Assembly (NCBI GenBank): GCA_017449285.1
Contig: JAFSJX010000050.1
Span: forward strand, 112,556-176,555
From: Treponema sp.
GTDB taxonomy: Bacteria > Spirochaetota > Spirochaetia > Treponematales > Treponemataceae
DNA length: 64,000 bases
Reading direction: 5' to 3'
A model generated the notes under the pieces. It was given only the letters and a program-made list of their open reading frames with translations. It had not been told where the DNA came from and did no database searches. Made by a program: the position numbers and the translations under genes. Shown here in pieces: positions 1 to 7,772 of the stretch (position 1 is the stretch's first letter; each line of letters opens with the position of its first letter).

Positions 1-979
1 TTTTTTGAGAGAGACTTTTGTCTTTGTCAAGTTCGATGCCTTTGTAGTATTGCTGACCAAAATGCGCAAAATCAATGTATAGATTGGGATGTGCTTCCAG
101 AACTTTTTCCCATCGCTCCGGGCTGGTAAACTTAAACGAATCTTCCAGCGACACCGTGCGGAATCCTTGGTCATCACAGTGTGAGACAATCGGAATTCCA
201 TGCTCCTCGCAGAACGTGAACAGAATCTCCGTTTTTTCGCGCTGTTCTTCGTTGTCGGGGTAGGGGTCAAATCCCATAGGCGGATAGACTTTTATGCCGC
301 TGAATGCATTTTTGTACGGCAGATGTGTTTCGTCAAAGCGTTCCAGTCCGAGCCGCCATTTACCTACCTGTTTCCAATCGTCAAGGATTTTGTCTTTGCT
401 CGGATTCCAGCCGCTTTTTTTGCCGAAGCAGGTTTCCAGAAAACTGCGGATAAAGTCAGGTTCATAGTTGAGCGGGTTGATGCCGATGAACGGGCGCAGG
501 ATAATGCGGCTTTGTGGATGGGTGTTTTTGTATTCGCCTATTTCTTCCAGAATCTGCATCGCCTGTTTGAAAATGTCGTGACGGGGAGACTTTTTATAGC
601 GGATGGAAAGCGGGATGTCGGCGTTAAAGTCCATAATCTGCGGACACAGAACAAGGTAATCATAAGACAGATTTTTGCCGCTGCCATTGATATGAATTCC
701 TGTTCCGTTTAACACAGGAATCAGTTTGCCGTCAGAATAATCACCTTTTAAATCGTCTTCATACAGCGCAATCTCATCGGATGGCATACGCTCCATGGCG
801 TTCAGCAGGTTAAGGACATCTCCTTCGCCCGAAAGAACGCCTTTTGCGATGTAGTCTTTTGCCGATGCAAGCGCAAACACTTCTGCTCCGCCACGGCTTT
901 TTGCCAGTTCCACAAAAGCGGAAAGGCAAGCGTGTTGGAGCGGAATCAAGTGAAGATGCGTGTCAAAGGCGAATGTCAT
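1..979 (-). CDS. Amidohydrolase-like metal-dependent hydrolase (C-terminus outside window)
   Basis: The frame is open for 326 codons from ATG at 979 to the window edge, so the C-terminus is missing. The protein begins MTFAFDTHLHL; the HxH pair (His8, His10) after strand 1 is the usual start of an amidohydrolase TIM barrel. Later it has GIKVYPPMGFDP (possible metal-bridging Lys), IVSHCDD and IDFAHFG, each able to supply a ligand His or Asp. There is no signal peptide, so it is probably cytoplasmic. The substrate cannot be told. It lies 9 bp after the stop of the outer-membrane protein gene on the same strand and may be co-transcribed; only a weak AAGAGA ribosome site precedes it. The family is likely, the subfamily (amidohydrolase 2 or another) is inference. 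Confidence 0.7.
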   Translation of the reverse strand, partial: MTFAFDTHLHLIPLQHACLSAFVELAKSRGGAEVFALASAKDYIAKGVLSGEGDVLNLLNAMERMPSDEIALYEDDLKGDYSDGKLIPVLNGTGIHINGSGKNLSYDYLVLCPQIMDFNADIPLSIRYKKSPRHDIFKQAMQILEEIGEYKNTHPQSRIILRPFIGINPLNYEPDFIRSFLETCFGKKSGWNPSKDKILDDWKQVGKWRLGLERFDETHLPYKNAFSGIKVYPPMGFDPYPDNEEQREKTEILFTFCEEHGIPIVSHCDDQGFRTVSLEDSFKFTSPERWEKVLEAHPNLYIDFAHFGQQYYKGIELDKDKSLSQK

Positions 980-988
980 ACTTGTCTC

Positions 989-2146
989 TTAGTTGATGGC
1001 AAATCGGACGCTTAGCGCACCAGAATAAATCGTGGTGCTGAAGTCGTAACTTACGCTTGCCGTAATATCTACGAAGAAGATGTCGATACCAAGACCAATG
1101 TATGCAATCGGATGGATGCTGCCGAAGAAGCCGGTAGAAGTGTTGCCGCTAAATTCTGTGGGCAGAATGTTGTTGACGGCCGTGTTCCATGCATCCGAGG
1201 TATCCGAAACATTAAGGATATTCTTCCAGTTTGCCTTTGCCTTCCAGTCCACATTAGACTTGCTGAACAAAACGCGCGTACCGACAAACGGCACAAAACA
1301 GAATGCCTTTATTGATGCCTGCGCATTCAACTGAATTGACGTGGTAGAAAAATCAAGTGCCGCACTGGACTCGTCCTTCTCTGTAGCCACGTTGCCTTTT
1401 GAGTAATAAATGCCACCGCCCACCGAAACTTTTGGCTTGAACATAGCATCACCCTTAACCAAGGCAAAACGAATGTCTCCACCAATCGTAAAAAAGTCGA
1501 ATGTAATAGGGTCAATTTTTTCCCCGAGCGCTTCTATTGTGCTGGAATTGAATTTCAGCGCATGGAAACCAATGTCAAACGGCAGCACAAAGCCGCCTAC
1601 ACGCATATCTACGGCAATTGTCGGCCATACCAACGTGTCCTTAATATCTTTCATGTCGATTCCCAAAGCCGAGGCGGTCTTTTTTAGGGGAGTCATGTCC
1701 AATTTTGATACACCGGAGTTAAGACCAAAACCAAAGCGCGCGTTGGGAACTAGATAACCAATCCATGCGTTTGCCCATACATTCTGCTGTGCCTGTGTGT
1801 TCGGAATCACATCGGTCAGCACATTGGAAAAATCATTTAGCCCTTCTTTTGCGGTGGTGTAAGGCGTAGAGGAAATATTAGGATTTTTTTCGAGAAAATT
1901 AGTATACTCTGTCTGTGCCTTGTTTACCGCTTTTTCAGCATCTGTCTGAGCAACATTGTTTTTCTCAAGTTTTCTTTGAATTTCTTCTTGATTCTCTTCT
2001 AAGATTTTCACCAAATCTGCCGCATAATTGTCCGTATCAATGTCAATCGAGTTTCCATCTCCCCAAGTCAGCGTGATAGTTTTCGCCGCAAGTGGGAAGA
2101 ATCCAAAAACCGCAATCGCTGCGGCAAGCGTAATAACTCTCTTCAT
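989..2146 (-). CDS. Predicted beta-barrel outer-membrane protein
   Basis: About 385 aa. The N-terminus MKRVITLAAAIAVFGFFPLAAK is a signal peptide. I place the start at 2146 because AAGGAG sits 6 nt before it; an ATG two codons upstream is too close to that site. Residues of about 35-85 are charged and helical (coiled-coil-like, rich in E, K and Q). The rest alternates short amphipathic strands with Gly and aromatic residues (RVGGFVLPFDIGFHAL, VSVGGGIYYSKG) and ends in a barrel-like strand, SGALSVRFAIN. This suits a treponemal outer-membrane barrel with a periplasmic helical segment. No enzymatic motif is seen. It is followed closely by the hydrolase gene. Confidence 0.65.
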   Translation of the reverse strand: MKRVITLAAAIAVFGFFPLAAKTITLTWGDGNSIDIDTDNYAADLVKILEENQEEIQRKLEKNNVAQTDAEKAVNKAQTEYTNFLEKNPNISSTPYTTAKEGLNDFSNVLTDVIPNTQAQQNVWANAWIGYLVPNARFGFGLNSGVSKLDMTPLKKTASALGIDMKDIKDTLVWPTIAVDMRVGGFVLPFDIGFHALKFNSSTIEALGEKIDPITFDFFTIGGDIRFALVKGDAMFKPKVSVGGGIYYSKGNVATEKDESSAALDFSTTSIQLNAQASIKAFCFVPFVGTRVLFSKSNVDWKAKANWKNILNVSDTSDAWNTAVNNILPTEFSGNTSTGFFGSIHPIAYIGLGIDIFFVDITASVSYDFSTTIYSGALSVRFAIN

Positions 2147-2261
2147 AATCATCTCCTTGACAAGGTAAATTTACACATTCTTAATCAACTATATTGTAAT
2201 GCAGGTTACGATGAAAAACAAGAGAAATATAGATTTTTCACCTTTTTTCACCAAAATGCGC

Positions 2262-2276
2262 TATATTTGTACTATG
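2262..2276 (+). promoter_or_regulatory. -10 box directly in front of the start codon (possible leaderless mRNA)
   Basis: TATATT (2262-2267) is followed by 6 nt and ATG at 2274. No Shine-Dalgarno sequence lies between. With the usual 6-7 nt from -10 to the transcription start, the message would begin at or next to the A of ATG. No good -35 box is seen at 16-18 nt. Confidence 0.4.
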
Positions 2277-3263
2277 AATAAAAAGAAAATCTTATCACTT
2301 TTTATGGTTGTTTCGGTTTTCTGTACATTATTTTTGGGTTGCACGAAACAAAAAAGGATTGCGCAAGAAGAGCCACAAAGAACGGTGCGCATTGCGATTC
2401 AACCGTCAGCGGCATTTATGCCTTTGTATATTGCGCGATACGCTGGTTTTATTGACGAGGCGCTTGCTCAAAAGAATGCTTCCGTTATCTGGCAGGATTT
2501 TGAATCTGGGCCGCCGATACAAGATTCTCTCATTGCAGACCTTTCTGACCTTGGCGTTATCGGTGATGTGCCTTCGGTTCTGACACTTGCCGCTCCTGTT
2601 CCTATGAAATTGGTCGGCATTCCCGCAAGCGGTTCAAATGCTTATGCTATGCTTGCTCGTACTGACAACGCCAAACTGAACACCTACAAAGACCTTAAAG
2701 GCGCATGCGTGGCGACCATCGTTGGTTCGACAGGGCATAATTTTACCAAGAAATTGCTTGAAAAAGCAGGGGTTTCTTTTGATGAAATTAGTTTTATCGG
2801 GATTTCCGCGACAGATGCAGAACTGCACTTGCAAATCGGAAATGTCGATGCTGTTGTCATTTGGGAGCCGAATATAACGCGCTTTATTGATAAAGGTCTT
2901 GCAAAAATCGTCGCACAGGGCGATGAGACGGATTTGCGCGGAACGAATGGCTTTATCGTGCGGGAAGAATTCTTACGCGACAATGCGGATATTGTATCCA
3001 CTATCTTGCAACAATACGACTGCGCCGTGCAAGCATTTGATTCTCTTGATGAGGCTTTGCTTAAAAAAGTCGCATCTGAACTCAAAATCACGGTGGAGCA
3101 AATGCAGCGAATCGCAAAAAAGTATCAGTTTTCAGTGGAAATTACACAGGCAGATATAGACTCGTTGCAAGACACTGCAAACTTTTTGGTGAGCATCGGC
3201 ACATTATCGCAATCTCCGCACATAGCAGACTATGTAGACACCTCATGCTTTTCCCGAAACTGA
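2274..3263 (+). CDS. ABC solute-binding lipoprotein, NitT/TauT (SsuA/TauA-like) type
   Basis: 329 aa from ATG 2274; the frame is open to 2199, but the lipoprotein signal begins here: MNKKKILSLFMVVSVFCTLFLGC with lipobox LFLGC. The mature part has the periplasmic-binding-protein type II pattern of the nitrate/sulfonate/taurine family: VRIAIQPSAAFMPLYIAR, DLGVIGDVPSVL, DLKGACVATIVGSTGHNFTK and VDAVVIWEPN. It should bind a small solute outside the inner membrane. No cognate permease or ATPase is adjacent, so it is an orphan receptor here. Its last 21 bp overlap, tail to tail, the end of the FtsH-like gene on the other strand. Confidence 0.8.
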   Translation: MNKKKILSLFMVVSVFCTLFLGCTKQKRIAQEEPQRTVRIAIQPSAAFMPLYIARYAGFIDEALAQKNASVIWQDFESGPPIQDSLIADLSDLGVIGDVPSVLTLAAPVPMKLVGIPASGSNAYAMLARTDNAKLNTYKDLKGACVATIVGSTGHNFTKKLLEKAGVSFDEISFIGISATDAELHLQIGNVDAVVIWEPNITRFIDKGLAKIVAQGDETDLRGTNGFIVREEFLRDNADIVSTILQQYDCAVQAFDSLDEALLKKVASELKITVEQMQRIAKKYQFSVEITQADIDSLQDTANFLVSIGTLSQSPHIADYVDTSCFSRN

Positions 3264-4421
3264 TAAGATTGCCGCTTGTACGTCACTTTCGGTAAATTCA
3301 GTCCGTCCTGCTTGAGATGCGCGAAGACTTGCTCCGTTCAGGGCGGATTCAATTTGTGCCGCGCTTGCTCCATCAAACCATTTTGCCAGCCGCTCTGCAG
3401 AAACTTCCGCCGCGTGAGGTTTTCCTTGCATATACATTTGCACCAGTTGGACGCGTTCATCGTAGTTTGGGTAGGGAACTTTTACGCGAAGGTCGAAACG
3501 CCCTGGGCGGATAAGGGCTTCGTCCAGCGCGGCAATGCTGTTGGTGGCGGCGACAACAAGAATCCCATTGTTTGGCTGAAAACCGTCCAGTTCGTTCAGA
3601 AGTGCGGTGACGATGCGCGTATTTTCGGTTTCCAGAGCAGAGCCTGAGTAATTGCGTCGCGTTCCGATGCCGTCAAATTCGTCGATGAACACAATACATG
3701 GCGCGCGTCGTCTTGCCTTGCGGAAAAGCAGTTTAACTTTCATCGGTCCGATTGCCATGAACATACTTTCAAAATCGGTTGCTTTTGCGGGGATAAATGG
3801 CACGTTTGCTTCGGTGGCAAGTGCGCGGGCGAACAAAGTCTTTCCGTTTCCAGGCGCGCCTTCAAGCAAGATGCCCTTGGGTGCGCGGATGCCTTTCTTT
3901 GCAAAGTCAGTGGGACGGCGCAGGATGTCTGTTACCTGACGCATATAGTTTTTCAGTTCGTCCATACCAATTATATCTGCAAAGGAAACTCCCGTGTGGC
4001 GCACCACTTTGAACGTGTTCGGGCTGATAAATTTGCGGAACACAAAAATAACTGCGCCGAAGAATAATATATAGAAGAAAACATCAAGAATCGTGGTGAA
4101 AATCTCGTTGCCATCTTTTGCCACTTCAACATGTGCGCCTTTGAGGAGCAAAGTTTCGTACAGCGCGGGAGAATAGGAATTTTCGGTGTGATGCGTGTAT
4201 TCCGCAGCATCGACGGCGTGGGCTTTCGGACGGAAATAAATTTTGTCGCCGTTAAATTTTGCTTTTTCAATCGCGCCGTCCTGCACAAGCGCGTAGAATT
4301 CTGCATAAGGCATAGGATTTGTGTGCTGAAAGAATGACGGCGCAAACGCATACAAAGCGGCTGCTATCGCAAGAACTGCGCACGCTGGCACAATCACTTT
4401 TTTTGACGGGATTTTTTTCAT
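3243..4421 (-). CDS. FtsH-like membrane AAA+ ATPase lacking the M41 protease domain
   Basis: 392 aa from ATG 4421 (open further to 4514, but the hydrophobic N-terminus starts here). Residues 9-30 form a membrane segment, 33-65 resemble the FtsH extracytoplasmic domain, and 111-129 form a second membrane segment. The AAA module follows: Walker A GAPGNGKT (188-195), Walker B CIVFIDEFD (242-250), second region of homology ending RPGRFD (305-310), then the small helical lid. The protein ends soon after the lid; the HEXXH zinc protease domain that makes FtsH about 600-650 aa is absent. It may act as an unfoldase or be a partner of a full FtsH elsewhere. A TACACT box 6 nt before the ATG suggests leaderless initiation. 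It lies downstream of the DtxR-type regulator. Confidence 0.8.
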   Translation of the reverse strand: MKKIPSKKVIVPACAVLAIAAALYAFAPSFFQHTNPMPYAEFYALVQDGAIEKAKFNGDKIYFRPKAHAVDAAEYTHHTENSYSPALYETLLLKGAHVEVAKDGNEIFTTILDVFFYILFFGAVIFVFRKFISPNTFKVVRHTGVSFADIIGMDELKNYMRQVTDILRRPTDFAKKGIRAPKGILLEGAPGNGKTLFARALATEANVPFIPAKATDFESMFMAIGPMKVKLLFRKARRRAPCIVFIDEFDGIGTRRNYSGSALETENTRIVTALLNELDGFQPNNGILVVAATNSIAALDEALIRPGRFDLRVKVPYPNYDERVQLVQMYMQGKPHAAEVSAERLAKWFDGASAAQIESALNGASLRASQAGRTEFTESDVQAAILSVSGKA

Positions 4422-4542
4422 GCGGATAGTGTAGCAGAAAGAATGCGTTAGGGATAGTAGCGGCGGCGACAGCCGTTCCGAAGCGAATGAAATGAGCGTA
4501 GGAATGGAGCGCAACAGCGCGGAACCGCGAATAGCCCGGCGG

Positions 4543-4602
4543 CACGAGTTTTTGGAGCGAAGCGGAAAAAACTCGTGAAGTGAGCCTGTTTGCGAAGCAA
4601 AC
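4543..4602. repeat. Pair of intergenic inverted repeats
   Basis: CACGAGTTTTT (4543-4553) pairs with AAAAACTCGTG (4567-4577) around a purine-rich loop. A second perfect hairpin, GTTTGC-gaa-GCAAAC, follows at 4588-4602. They lie in the 205-bp gap between the DtxR-type regulator and the FtsH-like gene. The first could end transcripts from either side, but no clean unpaired T-run follows; a REP-like repeat is the other reading. Confidence 0.55.
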
Positions 4603-4626
4603 TGTGCGAACGGCGAACGCCCAAAT

Positions 4627-5007
4627 TTAGGACTGCGACGTATTTTTTTCTACCCAGGTGCGGATGCCGTTTACTATGTCCACGTCGATGTCATGCTCAA
4701 CGCGGCAGGCATTTTCTTCGCACTGTTCTTCGGGGAGATTGGTTATCATCATCAGGAATGTGGTGAGCAATTTGTGGCGACCGTAAATGTCCTGTGCTTT
4801 GGAGAGACCTTTTTCGGTCAGTTTAATCGTGTTGCCGAGGACGAATTCGATATAGCCGTCTTTTTCAAGGATGCCCATCGCACGGCTTACGCTGGGACGG
4901 GAAACATTCAACTTGCGCGCAACGTCAACTGAACGGACAAAACCGTTTTCTTCCTGCAAACGCAAAATCGCTTCAAGGTAATCTTCGCCAGATTCGTACA
5001 TTTTCAT
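4627..5007 (-). CDS. DtxR/MntR-family metal-dependent transcriptional repressor
   Basis: 126 aa. An N-terminal winged helix (VRSVDVARKLNVSRPSVSRAMGILEKDGYIE) is followed by the helical metal-binding and dimerisation domain. The early GEDYLEAIL motif and GRHKLLTTFL match ligand positions of MntR/DtxR, and CRVEHDID carries the Cys-x-x-Glu-His triad seen in DtxR rather than the Glu-x-x-Glu-His of Bacillus MntR. There is no C-terminal SH3-like domain, so it is the short form. Expected to repress metal-uptake genes when Fe or Mn is bound; the targets are not visible. A GAGGTG ribosome site precedes the ATG at 5007, and a TACAAT -10-like box lies upstream. No metal transporter is adjacent. Confidence 0.85.
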   Translation of the reverse strand: MKMYESGEDYLEAILRLQEENGFVRSVDVARKLNVSRPSVSRAMGILEKDGYIEFVLGNTIKLTEKGLSKAQDIYGRHKLLTTFLMMITNLPEEQCEENACRVEHDIDVDIVNGIRTWVEKNTSQS

Positions 5008-5172
5008 TACACCTCTTTAACAGGTTCCTTATTGTAGCATACTAACAATTCTTATCTGTGTCAAACTTATTTTTCTGTATAAACGGTTGTAATGCGTCTG
5101 CCCTGGGTGCGATACGGGTGCGATGAGGAGTTTACAAAATGTTTCTTCGGGGATAAAATAACGCGAGGAAGA

Positions 5173-6240
5173 ATGATTGGTGCGAAAAAAAAATCTGAGC
5201 GGAATCCGTTGATTTCTGTCTGCATTCCAGTTTTCTCCACAGAACCGTTTTTGGCACAATGTCTGCGGTCGGTCATCACGCAGGATTTTCCTGATTTTGA
5301 AGTGGTGGTTGTGAGCGATGCAAGTCGGGGAAAGGATGCGCAGGGCAGAAGTGCGAAAAAAATTGTGCGCTTTGTGCAGAAGGAATGTGACCGCTTGCGC
5401 AAGGAAAAGCATTTGCCGCTTGTGCCGCTTCGATTTGTTGAGCATAAGGAGAATCGCGGGCTGATTGAGGTTCGGCGGACGCTGTGCTACGAGGCGAATG
5501 GCTTTTATATGACGCAATGCGACAGCGACGATGAGATGGCAGAGAACGCGCTTTCGGCTTTGTATGCGGTGGCGGCGGAAAGCGGGGCGGATATTGTTCA
5601 CGGTACTTCTACGGCTGGGGTGTTTGATGCGGAAGGACATTTTACGCCGATAAAAGAAAACCGCTACGGAAAGATTTTTTACGGCAGGATTGATGGACAC
5701 GATGTTTTCCGCCGCTGGCTTTTGAACGGCGATTTTACGGCGAACACGTGGGGAAAACTGATTAAGCGCGAGTTGTGGCAGCGGGCGTATGAGCATATTC
5801 CTTATACGGAATGTAATATGGCGGACGACGTGCTGCTGTTTTTCTTTTTGTCGCATTATGCGCGCTCGTACATCGGGATTGAGGCGAAAGTGTACCGTTA
5901 CCGTGTGAACACGGGCATGACAAGTCAGCGAAAGATTGACACAATGCACAAATGGAAAATGATTTGCTCCACGGCGAGCGTGTTTACGGTAATTTCGACC
6001 TATATTGAGGAATCGGGGATGCAGGAACAGGTTCAGCCAGACGAAGTGCAGCAAATCCGCAATATGACGCGCCGCTACCTTGCGAACAATATCATGCAGA
6101 TGCGCGAGGTAGTTGTGCCTGAATTGCAAGAAAAAGCCCGTGCCATGCTCTGCGAATATTGGGGCGAAAGCTTTGTGCAGAAAATGGAAGCGGGCGTTGC
6201 GGGGCTGAAAAACGGAAAAATTGCTCCGCAGAGGGGGTAG
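5173..6240 (+). CDS. Family 2 glycosyltransferase
   Basis: 355 aa from ATG 5173, chosen because GAGGAAG precedes it; an in-frame codon at 5092 lacks support. A GT-A fold is indicated by LISVCIPVFSTEPFLAQCL, DFPDFEVVVVSDAS, ENRGLIEVRRT and the metal-binding TQCDSDDEM (DxD-like). It should transfer a sugar from a nucleotide sugar on the cytoplasmic face. Codons 5-7 lie in an A9 run, a possible slippage site. The last residues, GVAG...APQRG, are encoded by a copy of the dispersed inverted-repeat element (6190-6294), which also supplies the stop codon. No other polysaccharide genes are adjacent. Confidence 0.85.
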   Translation: MIGAKKKSERNPLISVCIPVFSTEPFLAQCLRSVITQDFPDFEVVVVSDASRGKDAQGRSAKKIVRFVQKECDRLRKEKHLPLVPLRFVEHKENRGLIEVRRTLCYEANGFYMTQCDSDDEMAENALSALYAVAAESGADIVHGTSTAGVFDAEGHFTPIKENRYGKIFYGRIDGHDVFRRWLLNGDFTANTWGKLIKRELWQRAYEHIPYTECNMADDVLLFFFLSHYARSYIGIEAKVYRYRVNTGMTSQRKIDTMHKWKMICSTASVFTVISTYIEESGMQEQVQPDEVQQIRNMTRRYLANNIMQMREVVVPELQEKARAMLCEYWGESFVQKMEAGVAGLKNGKIAPQRG

Positions 6241-6294
6241 GCGAAAATGCGATAGCGAAGCGGTGCATTGTAGCCGAGGGGGAAACTTCCCCCC
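6190..6294 (+). repeat. Dispersed inverted-repeat element, copy A
   Basis: GGGCGTTGCGGGG opens the element; CCGCAGAGGGGGTAGGCG follows at about 6226-6243 and AGCCGAGGGGGAAACTTCCC (continuing CCC) closes it. The first stem GCGGGGC/GCTCCGC is kept with one G-U pair and the closing hairpin is GGGGGAAACTTCCCCC. It covers the last 17 codons of the glycosyltransferase and ends 8 bp before the next gene's stop. Related copies lie at 34941-35068 and 44101-44182. Confidence 0.75.
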
Positions 6295-6301
6295 TTCTGT
6301 G

Positions 6302-6526
6302 TTATTTTTCTTCGGCTTGTTTTGCGGTCTCTTCTTTTTTTGCTTCTTGTTTGTCTTTGATGTCCGCATAACCAATAAAAACGGCGATAAGACCGATAAA
6401 GGCTGAGAGGACTGGCGCGGCTCCTTTGAGAACCATGATGATGTCTGCTCCCCAGTTAAGGCAGTTTGGAAGGCATGCGACCACGGTAAATGCGATGAGA
6501 ATCAATCCGAGTAAAATTGCTGTCAT
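6302..6526 (-). CDS. Small membrane protein of unknown function
   Basis: 74 aa. Two hydrophobic segments (residues about 2-22 and 33-53) are followed by a highly charged tail rich in Lys, Glu and Gln (KDKQEAKKEETAKQAEEK). A GGAG ribosome site lies about 6 nt before ATG at 6526, which supports real translation. It is convergent with the glycosyltransferase, separated only by the end of repeat element A. I do not recognise the family. A helical-hairpin inner-membrane protein is the simplest reading. Confidence 0.6.
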   Translation of the reverse strand: MTAILLGLILIAFTVVACLPNCLNWGADIIMVLKGAAPVLSAFIGLIAVFIGYADIKDKQEAKKEETAKQAEEK

Positions 6527-6641
6527 AGTAAGACTCCAAAAAATGTAATACGGCGGCGAAAATCAAAAACTTTTTCGTCTCCACATAGTATAATCGCATA
6601 CTTCGCTTGAAAATTCAACAGAAAGAGTATAAAGTTGAGCA

Positions 6642-7418
6642 ATGCTTAACAAAAATCATTTTCACAGGGCGATACGGACAACAATTCCTGTGTTTTTTGG
6701 ATATATTGCCATCGGTATTCCTTTTGGGTTGATGCTGGTGAATGCGGGCTATCCTTGCTGGCTTGCTCCGGTGATGAGCGTTTTGATGTATGCGGGGGCA
6801 GGGCAGTATATGGCGGTGGGATTGTATGCCGCTGGAACACCGCTCCTTGCCATTCTGCTGGCACAATTTTTTGTTAATATCAGGCACATTTTTTACGGAC
6901 TTTCGCTGATTTCAAAATTCAAATGCGTGGGAAAAATAAAGGTCTTTTTGATGTTTGCGCTGACTGATGAGACTTACGCGCTTCTGACAAGCGTGACTGT
7001 TCCCGAAGGTGCTGCCCCTGGCGCATATTATGGAACAATTGCGTTTTTTGACTGGATGTACTGGATTGCGGGAAGCACGATTGGCGCGGTGATGGGAACG
7101 ATTATTCCTTTTGATTTTGTCGGAGTAGATTTTGCATTGACCGCGCTCTTTGTGGTGTTGCTCATAAACAAGATAAAAAGGAGCAGGGATTTTCTTTCGC
7201 CGGCAATCGGCATTGCGACGACGGTTGTTGCGATTGCTCTTTCCCGGACTGGAATTCTGCCTGGGCAGCATATTCTTCTGGTGGCGATTGCGCTGGGATT
7301 GGTTATGCTGGTGATGACGCAAGGACGGAAATTCCATGCGGTGCATAGGGAGATAAAAGCGGCTGAATCGCAGGAAACAAAACTGCGGGAAACAAAATCG
7401 CAGGAGGTGACCCAATGA
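6642..7418 (+). CDS. azlC: AzlC-family branched-chain amino-acid exporter, large subunit
   Basis: 258 aa, hydrophobic, with about seven membrane segments. The N-terminal pattern IPVFFGYIAIGIPFGLML and the stretch FFVNIRHIFYGLSL (NxRH) are typical of AzlC (YgaZ). With AzlD it forms a proton-driven exporter of branched-chain or related amino acids. The C-terminal tail is repetitive and polar (Q, E, K, T). Its stop overlaps the azlD start in ATGA (7415-7418), indicating translational coupling. A TATAAA box lies 8 nt before the ATG and no Shine-Dalgarno is visible. Confidence 0.88.
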   Translation: MLNKNHFHRAIRTTIPVFFGYIAIGIPFGLMLVNAGYPCWLAPVMSVLMYAGAGQYMAVGLYAAGTPLLAILLAQFFVNIRHIFYGLSLISKFKCVGKIKVFLMFALTDETYALLTSVTVPEGAAPGAYYGTIAFFDWMYWIAGSTIGAVMGTIIPFDFVGVDFALTALFVVLLINKIKRSRDFLSPAIGIATTVVAIALSRTGILPGQHILLVAIALGLVMLVMTQGRKFHAVHREIKAAESQETKLRETKSQEVTQ

Positions 7419-7741
7419 AACTTTCTCTGACTGCCGTATTGATTGCTACGCTTGCAACGGCATTGCTGCTCTTTTTGCTCAGGGCGTTTCCGTTTCTTTT
7501 GTTCAGCAAAAAAGAACCGCCTGCGCTGATTCTCTTTGTTGAGCGGTATATTCCGTCCATGATAATTGCCGTGCTGATTGTGTATTGTCTGAAAGACGTG
7601 AAATTTGTTTCTGCGCCGTTCGGATTGCCTTCGCTGATTGCGATTGGGGCAACTACTGGTCTGCACTTGTGGAAAAATAATTCGCTTTTAAGCATTTTTG
7701 GCGGAACGATTATCTACATGGTGCTGAATTATATGCTGTAA
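7415..7741 (+). CDS. azlD: AzlD-family branched-chain amino-acid transport subunit
   Basis: 108 aa with three to four membrane segments. The family signature LLRAFPFLLF is near residue 25, followed by VERYIPSMIIAVLIVYCLKD, where the Pro in the second helix is conserved. The size matches AzlD (YgaH, about 100-110 aa). It is translationally coupled to azlC through a 4-bp overlap and presumably forms the exporter with it. Transcription runs toward the convergent ABC ATPase gene, whose stop is 31 bp away. Confidence 0.87.
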   Translation: MKLSLTAVLIATLATALLLFLLRAFPFLLFSKKEPPALILFVERYIPSMIIAVLIVYCLKDVKFVSAPFGLPSLIAIGATTGLHLWKNNSLLSIFGGTIIYMVLNYML

Positions 7742-7772
7742 TTAAAAATCGGTGCGCGGCTGACCAAGTGCC

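Noticed and set aside
3243..3263. Tail-to-tail overlap of two genes (21 bp), and a similar one at 38886-38904
   Set aside because: Short convergent overlaps are ordinary in compact genomes and need no special explanation.
5029..6375. Long open frame (448 codons) on the minus strand
   Set aside because: It lies antisense to the glycosyltransferase, which has a clear fold, ribosome site and start. The antisense protein is rich in His, Arg and Asn with no motif.
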